Of a stretch of DNA of 64,000 nucleotides, positions 1-6,763 are shown piece by piece. This stretch comes from Streptomyces sp. XY006 (GTDB lineage: Bacteria; Actinomycetota; Actinomycetes; Streptomycetales; Streptomycetaceae). Location of the stretch: NCBI RefSeq assembly GCF_002237655.1, contig NZ_NOKT01000011.1:1-64000 (forward strand). Direction: 5' to 3'. The position numbers and the translations under genes were made by a program. Below the pieces are notes generated by a model. That model saw only the letters and a list, made by a program, of their open reading frames with translations. It searched no databases and was not told where the DNA came from. Numbering within the stretch: position 1 is the first letter of the stretch; each line of letters begins with the position of its first letter.

Positions 1-297
1 CTGCTGCCCGAGGAGCTGTGGACCATGGAGGAGACCCCCGCGGCCCCGGAGTCGGCGCCCGTGAGCAGCATCCGGCCGGTGCAGGGCCGCAATCCGGAGC
101 GCACGGCCAACGGCCTGCCCAAGCGCGGGACCCGCATCACGTCCGTCGGTGACACCTCCGCGACGGACCAGCCGGCCAGGCGCGCGGTGCGGCGCCGCGG
201 CGCCGGCAGCCTGGGCGCTCTGCAGCGCGGCACCCAGACCGGGCGCGATGTGGCCTCCCTCGACACCCCCATGTCCGAAGGGTCCGACAACGCATGA
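1..297 (+). CDS. cvnA: Conservon sensor histidine kinase CvnA, C-terminal fragment
   Basis: Only the last 98 codons lie in the window, so the start and the whole catalytic part are upstream of base 1. The visible tail is rich in Pro, Arg, Ala and Gly and shows no domain by itself. The assignment rests on context: the four following genes are in conservon order (roadblock, DUF742, small GTPase, P450), and in known Streptomyces conservons the first gene is a membrane-bound histidine kinase-like protein with such a disordered tail. The stop overlaps the next start as ATGA, which implies translational coupling and one operon. Confidence 0.7.
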   Translation: MLPEELWTMEETPAAPESAPVSSIRPVQGRNPERTANGLPKRGTRITSVGDTSATDQPARRAVRRRGAGSLGALQRGTQTGRDVASLDTPMSEGSDNA

Positions 298-1136
298 GTA
301 CGACCGACCTGTCGTGGATGGTCCAGGACATCGTGACCAACGTGCCCAAGGCACGGCACGCCGTGGTGCTGTCGGCGGACGGCATCCCGCGCGGTTCCAC
401 CGACGGCCTGACCCGCAACGACGTGGGAACCGTATCCGCGGCCATGGCGGGGATGCAGTCCCTCAGCCGGGCCACCGCCCACTTCGCCGGCCCCTCGCCG
501 GACCGGGAGTGGATCCAGACCGTCATCGAGTTCCAGCACGGCTGGGTGTTCCTGATCGGGGCCGGGCAGGGAGCCTATCTGGCCGCCGCCGCGGAGCCCG
601 ACGTGGACATGGAGCAGCTGTCGTTCCGGATGAACCGGCTGGTCGCCCGGCTGGGCAACAACCTCACGGCCCCGCCGCGGGTGATCCCCACCGACGCGGA
701 CCGGGCCGGGGAGGACGCCCAGGCGCACCGCGCCGAGGCGGGCAGGTCCGTCGCCGTGCTCGACCAGCTGGACCGGGCGGTGGCCTCGGTGCCGGGTGCC
801 CTGCACGCCCTGCTGCTCGGCGCGGACGGTCTGCCGCGCGGCGCCAGCGCGGGCGTCGACAGGGACCTCGCGGACACGATCTCGGCGGCCATGACCGGCA
901 TCCACGCCTACAGCCGGGCGACCGCGCCCTTCGCGGGCGGTGAACTGGACGACGAGTGGAGCCAGACGGTCATCGAGTTCCAGCACGGCTGGGTCTTCCT
1001 GATCGCCGCCGGTGAAGGCGCCTTCATCGCGGCGGCCGCCGAACACGACTGTGACATCGAGGAGTTCGCCGCACGTCTGAGTGATGCGATGCCCGCGTCG
1101 CCGGGTGTGCCGGGAGAAAGGGCCAGCGATGCATGA
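294..1136 (+). CDS. cvnB: CvnB-like protein with two fused roadblock/LC7 domains
   Basis: Conservon protein of the roadblock/LC7 family, which normally acts with the CvnD GTPase as a membrane-associated signalling complex. The 280 residues contain two copies of the domain, about 1-130 and 155-270. Both copies carry the same blocks: a V(L/V)xxDGxPRG segment, a DTISAAM/GTVSAAM-type helix and the shared string TVIEFQHGWVFLI. A usual CvnB is one domain of roughly 140 residues, so this is an internal duplication fused in frame. The linker, near residues 130-155, is charged. The gene starts at the ATG overlapping the cvnA stop and overlaps cvnC by 8 bases. Confidence 0.85.
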   Translation: MSTTDLSWMVQDIVTNVPKARHAVVLSADGIPRGSTDGLTRNDVGTVSAAMAGMQSLSRATAHFAGPSPDREWIQTVIEFQHGWVFLIGAGQGAYLAAAAEPDVDMEQLSFRMNRLVARLGNNLTAPPRVIPTDADRAGEDAQAHRAEAGRSVAVLDQLDRAVASVPGALHALLLGADGLPRGASAGVDRDLADTISAAMTGIHAYSRATAPFAGGELDDEWSQTVIEFQHGWVFLIAAGEGAFIAAAAEHDCDIEEFAARLSDAMPASPGVPGERASDA

Positions 1137-1515
1137 CGACCCGTCCGACGAGCTCGAACTGACGGCCCCGTTAGTCCCGTTCTTCGTCATGGCGAAGGGG
1201 CGCGTACTCCCGCGCGACAGCGAGTACGAGCACACCACCATGATCACCGCCCAGGACTCGGCCCTGGCCACGGTACGCACCCTGGCTCCGGAGGCCCGCG
1301 CGGTCATCGACCTGCTCGCGAACGGGTACCTCTCGGTCGCCGAGGTCGCGGCCCACACCCAGCTCCCCCTGGGCATCGTGCGCATCCTGCTCGCGCAGAT
1401 GGCCGACGACGACCTGATCCATGTGCGCAATCCGGTGCCACATGCCGAACGCCATGACCCCGCCCTGCTCACCGCCGTGCTCCATGGCCTGGAGCGCATA
1501 CGAACCGGAGCGTAA
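1129..1515 (+). CDS. cvnC: DUF742 protein CvnC
   Basis: This 128-residue conservon protein belongs to the DUF742 family. Its C-terminal half looks like a winged helix: a helix (residues about 45-60, ARAVIDLLANG), then SVAEVAAHTQLPLGIVRILL and MADDDLIHVR. The chosen ATG overlaps the cvnB stop and is preceded by GGGAGAAAGG, a good ribosome binding site; an in-frame GTG 48 bases upstream is less well placed. A leucine TTA codon at 1171-1173 is notable, because in Streptomyces TTA is read by the bldA tRNA and usually marks development-dependent genes. The family works with CvnB and CvnD; its precise biochemical role is not settled. Confidence 0.85.
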   Translation: MHDDPSDELELTAPLVPFFVMAKGRVLPRDSEYEHTTMITAQDSALATVRTLAPEARAVIDLLANGYLSVAEVAAHTQLPLGIVRILLAQMADDDLIHVRNPVPHAERHDPALLTAVLHGLERIRTGA

Positions 1516-1519
1516 GTCC

Positions 1520-2080
1520 GTGTATCTGGATCCCAAGGTCTCCCGCTCCGTCAAGGTCCTGGTCGTGGGCCACTTCGCGGTGGGCAAGACCACCTACATC
1601 GGAAGTGTCTCCGAGATCGAGCCGCTGCAGACCGAGGAGGAGATCACCGAGGCCAGCGTGGGCTTCGACGACCTCTCCGAGACGCCCGACAAGACCACGA
1701 CCACCGTGGCGATGGACTTCGGGCGTCTGACCCTGAGCGACGACCTGGTCCTCTACATCTTCGGAACCCCCGGGCAGGAACGCTTCAAGCAGATGTGGGA
1801 GGGCCTGTCGAGGGGAGCGCTGGGTGCGCTCGTCCTGGTCGACCCGGAGCGCCTGGAGGAGACCTTCCCCATCCTGGACCTGGTCGAGGCCTTCGGCCTG
1901 CCCTATGTCGTCGGCGTGAACACCTTCGACGGCAGGACCCACTTCCCCCTGTCCGAGGTGTGCGAGGCCCTCAACCTCCCCGACGAGACACCGGTCATCG
2001 ACTGCGACGTCCGCGACCAGGACTCCTCAATGGAGGCCCTCATCACGCTCGTGAAGCACCTCTTGTCCTCACTCGGCTAG
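1520..2080 (+). CDS. cvnD: Conservon small GTP-binding protein CvnD
   Basis: Ras-like GTPase of the conservon, 186 residues. The P-loop GHFAVGKTT is at residues about 14-22, the switch/G3 region shows FGTPGQERF, and the G4 position reads NTFD rather than the textbook NKxD, as is usual in this family. I chose GTG at 1520 because GGAG lies 9 bases upstream at 1507-1510. An ATG at 1484 would add 12 residues but has no ribosome binding site. The gene follows cvnC by 4 bases and the P450 by 11 bases, so the operon continues. It probably acts as the on/off switch of the CvnA-CvnB complex. Confidence 0.88.
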   Translation: MYLDPKVSRSVKVLVVGHFAVGKTTYIGSVSEIEPLQTEEEITEASVGFDDLSETPDKTTTTVAMDFGRLTLSDDLVLYIFGTPGQERFKQMWEGLSRGALGALVLVDPERLEETFPILDLVEAFGLPYVVGVNTFDGRTHFPLSEVCEALNLPDETPVIDCDVRDQDSSMEALITLVKHLLSSLG

Positions 2081-2091
2081 GAGCCACCACC

Positions 2092-3468
2092 ATGCAACAG
2101 CCCCTCGAGACATCCGGGGTACCTGCCGAATGCCCCGCACACGGCAACATCCCGCTGTACGGCCCCGACTTCGGCTCCGACCCCGAGCGCACCTACGACA
2201 AGCTGCGCTCGATGGGACACAGCGCCCCCGTGGACATCGCGCCGGGCGTCCAGGTCGAACTGGTGACCAGCTATGACGCGAGCCTGTACATCCTGCAGAA
2301 CCCGCAGCTGTTCGTGCGCGACTCCCGTCGCTGGAACGCCCTGAACGAGGGGCGGGTCCCGGAGGACAGCCCGGCCCTGCCCATGATGGGTTACCGTCCC
2401 AACGCCCTGTTCAGCGACGGCGCGGCGCACGCCCGGCTGCGGCAGGCGGTCACGGAGAGCCTCGCCACCGTCGACCAGAGCCGGCTCATCAGGCTGACCC
2501 AGCAGTCGGCCGACTACCTGATCAGCCGTTTCAGCTCCGAACCCCTCGGTCAGGCCGAGCTGATGGCCGCGTACGCGCAGCCGCTGCCCCTGCTCGTCTT
2601 CGGCGACCTGTTCGGCTGCCCGCCCGAGATCGGCGACCGCGTCATCGCCGGGATCACCGGCATCTTCCAGGGCACCCCGGGTGCCGACGAGGTCCTGGGC
2701 GCGGCGCTCGGCGAACTGATCGCCCTCAAGCGCCGCCAGCCCGGCGAGGACCTGACCACCCGGCTGATGGTGCACGCGGCCCGGCTGAGCGACGAGGAGG
2801 TGCTGCACCAGCTGGTGACCCTGCTCTCCGGCGGGACGGCGCCCCTGACGGCCGCGATCGGCACCAGCGCCGCGCTGTACCTCAGCGACGACTGGCCGAC
2901 CGGCCTGCCGGTCGAGGACGCGGTCGTGAAGACGCTGTGGAACTACGCCCCGATCGCCAACTACGCGGGGCACTACCCCACGCAGGACGTCGAGCTGGGA
3001 GACCGCACCCTGCGGGCGGGCGACCCGGTGCTGATCTCCTTCGCGGCGGCCAACAACGACCCGAAGCTCACCGCGCACCGTGAACAGCTCAGCCCCAAGG
3101 CCCATCTCGCGTTCGGGGCCGGCCCGCACGCGTGCCCGGCCAAGGACCCGGCGTTCATGATCGCTTCCACGGCCGTGGAGTCCCTGCTCAACCGGCTCCC
3201 CGACGTGGAGATGCGGGTCCCCTTCGGTGAACTGTCCTGGGTGCCGGCGCCGTGGAGCCGCTCGCTGGTCACCGTGCCCATCCGCTTCACCCCGCGCACG
3301 GTGGCGCAGCCGGTCACTTCGCGCCAGGCGCCGTCGTCGTCCCTTCAGGCGGCTCCTTCGTCCACCGGCGTTCCTCAGCCATCGGCGGCGCACCGGCCGG
3401 CTCATGCCGCGCAGCGGCCGAAGGGTGGCCTCTTCAGCCGCTTCCGGGCCTGGATGAACGGCGAGTGA
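2092..3468 (+). CDS. Cytochrome P450, CYP157-like (conservon CvnE type), lacking ExxR
   Basis: Haem-thiolate monooxygenase of 458 residues, 11 bases behind cvnD with AGGAG before the ATG. The haem-binding segment is AFGAGPHACPAKDP with the axial Cys. The K-helix position, normally ExxR, reads VKTLWNYAP, so both Glu and Arg are absent. The I-helix is also atypical (SGGTAPLT). From published work, CYP157 members encoded in S. coelicolor conservons have this ExxR loss, which supports the assignment. A Pro/Ser/Ala-rich extension follows the P450 fold (last ~65 residues) and ends in a basic, Phe-containing tail that could be a docking element. Substrate unknown. Confidence 0.85.
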   Translation: MQQPLETSGVPAECPAHGNIPLYGPDFGSDPERTYDKLRSMGHSAPVDIAPGVQVELVTSYDASLYILQNPQLFVRDSRRWNALNEGRVPEDSPALPMMGYRPNALFSDGAAHARLRQAVTESLATVDQSRLIRLTQQSADYLISRFSSEPLGQAELMAAYAQPLPLLVFGDLFGCPPEIGDRVIAGITGIFQGTPGADEVLGAALGELIALKRRQPGEDLTTRLMVHAARLSDEEVLHQLVTLLSGGTAPLTAAIGTSAALYLSDDWPTGLPVEDAVVKTLWNYAPIANYAGHYPTQDVELGDRTLRAGDPVLISFAAANNDPKLTAHREQLSPKAHLAFGAGPHACPAKDPAFMIASTAVESLLNRLPDVEMRVPFGELSWVPAPWSRSLVTVPIRFTPRTVAQPVTSRQAPSSSLQAAPSSTGVPQPSAAHRPAHAAQRPKGGLFSRFRAWMNGE

Positions 3469-3557
3469 CGCAAGTAACCATATGAAACTACAGAGTTACT
3501 GTATGACTCAATTATCGGTCGGGTACGGATAGCGGCTGGCAGAAAGGAGCCGCTACC
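3469..3557 (+). promoter_or_regulatory. AT-rich spacer with 6-bp inverted repeat before second P450
   Basis: This 89-bp gap is markedly richer in A and T than its surroundings. It contains the inverted repeat AGTAAC (3473-3478) and GTTACT (3495-3500), 16 bases apart. The ribosome binding site AAAGGAG at 3543-3549 serves the GTG at 3558. It could be an internal promoter or an operator that lets the second P450 be expressed independently of the conservon. No clean -10/-35 pair is claimed. Confidence 0.4.
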
Positions 3558-4805
3558 GTGGGAAGCGTCACGACTCCGTCTACGGACCGTCGGGCCACGA
3601 TTTCCCTGTTCTCCCGTCTCAGGACGGCTGAGGGACAGGCCGACCCCTTTCCCTTCTACGCAGAGCTCAGGGCGCGTGGTGCTGTCAGCCCCGCGCCCTG
3701 GGGTGGTTTTCTCGTCACCGGCTACAGCACCTGTGAACAGGTGCTGCGCAACGGCGTCTGGCTCGAACCGGACGCCCGGTGGCGAGAGCAGCAGGGCGCG
3801 CGCACCCGCTGGAGCGCGCCCTCGTCCCGGGAGATCAGCCGTACGCTGCCGGCCCTCAACCCCCCGGAGCACACGCGCGTGCGCCGGTCGGCCGGCGGCT
3901 TCGACCGCGGCACCATCGACCGTCTCGGTGTGCGGGTGTCCGGCGTCGTCGACCGGCTGCTCGACACCCTGCACGAGCGGCTGCGCTCGGGCGAGGCCGA
4001 CTTCTCGGAGCTGGTGAGCGAGGAGCTGCCCGTCGCGACCGTCGGCGACTGGCTCGGACTGCCCAGCGCCGACTGGCCCCGGCTGCGCGAGCTCACCCAC
4101 GAGCAGGTCTTCACCCAGGAGCTGCTCCCCAATGCCAGCCAGCTCGCCCGATCCGACGCCGCCATGGCGGAACTACGGGCCTACTTCCTCGACTTGGTAC
4201 GCGCCCGGCGCAGACGCCCCGGCGACGACCCCGTCTCCCGGTGGATCACCACCTGGGACGAGCTCGAACCGGACCGGGACAAGGCCGACGAAGCCGTCTA
4301 CTTCCTCGCCCTGTTCGTCCTGCTGGCCGCCCTGGAGACCACCGCGACCCTGCTGACGTCCATGACCCTGCGGCTCGTCGAGGACCCCGGCCGCTGGGAC
4401 CGGCTCGTCCTGCAGCCGGACCTCGTGCCCGCGTTCGTGGAGGAGTCCCTGCGCTACGACCCTCCCACGCACGTCATCAGCCGGGTCGCCGGGCAGGACA
4501 CGCTCCTGGCGGGCACCGAGGTCGCCGCCGGTGAGATGGTCCACCTCATGGTGGGCGCCGCCCATCGCGATCCTGCCCGGTTCCCGGATCCCGACACCTT
4601 CGACATGCTCCGCAACCCCTCCCACCTGGCTTTCAGTTTCGGCATCCACTACTGCCTCGGAGCACCCCTGGCCCGGCTGGAAGCACAGACCCTCCTTCGC
4701 CACCTGATCACCCGCCTGCCGAGACTCACCCTGGTCCGCCCTCCCGCGGCGGCGCCCCGGGTGGCGTTCCGGCGCCTGTTGAACCTGGATGTAGCACTCG
4801 CATGA
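3558..4805 (+). CDS. Cytochrome P450 (conservon-associated)
   Basis: Bacterial class I P450 of 415 residues with canonical motifs: EESLR (ExxR) in the K-helix, FSFGIHYCLGAPLAR for haem binding, and ALETT in the I-helix, where the acid-alcohol pair E-T is kept. The GTG start has AAAGGAG 8 bases upstream. Its stop overlaps the next ATG (ATGA), tying it to the enoyl-CoA hydratase-like gene. In S. coelicolor conservons a CYP157 is often paired with a CYP154, and the pairing here is similar, although I cannot assign the subfamily from sequence alone. No ferredoxin or reductase gene lies nearby. Confidence 0.88.
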   Translation: MGSVTTPSTDRRATISLFSRLRTAEGQADPFPFYAELRARGAVSPAPWGGFLVTGYSTCEQVLRNGVWLEPDARWREQQGARTRWSAPSSREISRTLPALNPPEHTRVRRSAGGFDRGTIDRLGVRVSGVVDRLLDTLHERLRSGEADFSELVSEELPVATVGDWLGLPSADWPRLRELTHEQVFTQELLPNASQLARSDAAMAELRAYFLDLVRARRRRPGDDPVSRWITTWDELEPDRDKADEAVYFLALFVLLAALETTATLLTSMTLRLVEDPGRWDRLVLQPDLVPAFVEESLRYDPPTHVISRVAGQDTLLAGTEVAAGEMVHLMVGAAHRDPARFPDPDTFDMLRNPSHLAFSFGIHYCLGAPLARLEAQTLLRHLITRLPRLTLVRPPAAAPRVAFRRLLNLDVALA

Positions 4806-5632
4806 ACCCGCCCCGCACCCCCGCCGCCGTGTCCGCCGCCGCCACCGCCACCACCCCCACCGACACCGCGCTCCCCATCGCGACGGTGCCGCCACCCGCC
4901 CCCCTGGCCCTCGACAGAAGCGGCCCCGTCCTCCGCATCGGACTCAATCCCGCCGCCCAGGACGACGTTCTGAGCACAGCGGTCCTGGACGCGCTCATCA
5001 ACGTCCTGGACGACCTCCACGACCAGCCCGACGTCCGCGTCCTGGTGCTCTCCTCCCTGGGTGACGACTTCTGCCTGGGGGCCGACCGACGGGAGTACCA
5101 GGACGCCCTGGACGCCGACCCCACCGGCGGCACGCTGCTGCGCATCGCGGACAAGGCCCACCGCCTGTGCCAGGCACTGGAGAACACCCATGCCGTCACC
5201 ATCGCCCGGGTGCACGGCAAGGTCGTGGGTGCGGGTCTGGCCCTGGCCGCCTACTGCGACCTGCGCGCCGGTGCGGACACCTGCCGGTTCCGCATGCCCG
5301 AGGTCGGCCTGGGGCTCGCGCCCGCCTGGGGCGGCGCGATGGGCCGGCTGATCTCGGAAGCGGGTGCCGCCCGGATCCGTGAACTGATGCTCACCTGCGA
5401 GACCTTCGACGCCCCCACCGCCCACCGCCTCGGCCTCCTGCACAAGGTCGCCCCCCTCGACGCCCTGGACGAGGCCGTCGCCGCCTGGACCAAACCCCTG
5501 GCCCGCCGCTCCCCCCAGGCCCTGCTGCTGACCAAACGCATGCTCACCGGCTACACCAAGGCCGCCCGTACGGCCGACACCACCCTGCTGGACTCCCACC
5601 TCCTGGCCGCCCAGCTCGCCGGGCCCCGCTGA
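4802..5632 (+). CDS. Enoyl-CoA hydratase/isomerase (crotonase) family protein
   Basis: Crotonase-fold protein of 276 residues. After a low-complexity Ala/Thr/Pro N-terminus (residues 1-35) come the oxyanion-hole segments DDFCLGAD and HGKVVGAGLALAAYCDLR and the downstream FRMPEVGLGLAP. The second catalytic Glu (in PEVG) is present. The first, which in classical hydratases lies in a GGxCE(L) context, reads GLAL here, so hydratase activity is uncertain and another crotonase reaction is possible. The gene overlaps the upstream P450 by 4 bases and is the last gene before a strong terminator, so it belongs to the conservon transcript. That is an unusual partner for a conservon. Confidence 0.82.
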   Translation: MNPPRTPAAVSAAATATTPTDTALPIATVPPPAPLALDRSGPVLRIGLNPAAQDDVLSTAVLDALINVLDDLHDQPDVRVLVLSSLGDDFCLGADRREYQDALDADPTGGTLLRIADKAHRLCQALENTHAVTIARVHGKVVGAGLALAAYCDLRAGADTCRFRMPEVGLGLAPAWGGAMGRLISEAGAARIRELMLTCETFDAPTAHRLGLLHKVAPLDALDEAVAAWTKPLARRSPQALLLTKRMLTGYTKAARTADTTLLDSHLLAAQLAGPR

Positions 5633-5644
5633 CGGCACCCGGCG

Positions 5645-5678
5645 CCTCGGGCCCGACCGTGCCGGGTCGGGCCCGAGG
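5645..5678 (+). terminator. Strong hairpin terminator of the conservon operon
   Basis: A perfect 14-bp stem (CCTCGGGCCCGACC at 5645-5658 pairing with 5665-5678) with a 6-base loop, starting 12 bases after the stop codon. There is no U-tract, which is usual for Streptomyces terminators. Confidence 0.85.
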
Positions 5679-5791
5679 CTTGAGGTGAGCGACGGGCGTT
5701 CTCCCGGCGTCCCGGGTCCGCCGGATCCTGGGAGTGACAGGGCCACCCTGGGCGCTCTGTCCCGGCGGAGGTCCCCGGCGACGATGGGGTC

Positions 5792-6718
5792 ATGGACCAC
5801 CTCGTGACACTCGGAGAGTTCCTCAGGGCCGCCCGGGCCCGCCTCGATCCCGCCGACGTCGGCTTCCCCGCCACGGCGCGGCGACGCGTGGCGGGTCTGC
5901 GGCGTGAGGAACTCGCGCAGCTGGCAGGGGTGAGCGTCGACTACTACACGCGCCTGGAGCAGGGACGCAGCCGCACCGCGTCGCGTGCCGTCCTGGACTC
6001 CCTGGCCTCGGCGCTCCACCTGGACGACGCCGAACGAGTCCACCTGTTCGACCTCACGGCCCAGCCGGAGCGGGTGCACCGCCCGGCCTCCGCACCCCGG
6101 CAGTGGGTGACCCCCGCGGTGGAGCAGCTGCTGGCCCGGCTCGACACCGCGTACTGCCCTGCCTTCGTGCTGGGCCGGCGCACCGACGTGCTCGCCGGTA
6201 ACCGGCTGGCGACCGCGCTGATCACCGACTTCGCTGCGCTGCCGCAGCACGAACGCAACCAGGCCCGTTTCGTCTTCCTCGACCCCTACGCGCGCGAGCT
6301 GTACGCCGACTGGGAGGGCGTGGCGGCGGACACCGCGGCGATGCTCCGGATGGACGCCGGCCGGCACGGCACCGACCCGGAGCTGAGTGAGCTGGTCGGT
6401 GAGCTGTCCCGGCAGAGCCCGGTGTTCCGCCGCATGTGGGCGGACCAGCGGGTGATCGAGCGCACCGAGGGGACCAAGGGATACCACCACCCCGTCGTCG
6501 GAGACCTCACGATCACCTACCAGGCCATGTCGGTGGCGGGCGAGGAGGACCAGACCCTGTTCGTCTACACCGCGGCCGACGGGACGGCGGACGAGACCGC
6601 ACTGCGCCTGCTGGCGACCTGGGCCTCGTCCACGACCCCCCGGGCCGTGGCGCGCTCACCGCTCGGGAGGGAACCCGATGGGAAGGGGCCCGGGCAGAAG
6701 CGTGACGTAACTCCTTGA
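5792..6718 (+). CDS. XRE-family regulator with MmyB-like C-terminal domain
   Basis: Transcription factor of 308 residues. The helix-turn-helix occupies about residues 25-65, with LRREELAQLAGVSVDYYTRLEQG. The rest matches the MmyB-like ligand-binding fold seen in actinobacterial regulators (segments PAFVLGRRTDVLAGN and ARFVFLDPYARELYADW). It lies alone between a terminator and the convergent rhamnosidase gene. Upstream at 5726-5735 is TCCTGGGAGT, which recurs before other MmyB-linked genes in this window and may be an autoregulatory site. The two other members of the family, at 27363 and 28428, are similar in length and layout. Confidence 0.88.
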   Translation: MDHLVTLGEFLRAARARLDPADVGFPATARRRVAGLRREELAQLAGVSVDYYTRLEQGRSRTASRAVLDSLASALHLDDAERVHLFDLTAQPERVHRPASAPRQWVTPAVEQLLARLDTAYCPAFVLGRRTDVLAGNRLATALITDFAALPQHERNQARFVFLDPYARELYADWEGVAADTAAMLRMDAGRHGTDPELSELVGELSRQSPVFRRMWADQRVIERTEGTKGYHHPVVGDLTITYQAMSVAGEEDQTLFVYTAADGTADETALRLLATWASSTTPRAVARSPLGREPDGKGPGQKRDVTP

Positions 6719-6763
6719 GGAGCTCGCCGCCGTTCCGTCGTTCCGTCGTCCGGTCGTCGCCGG

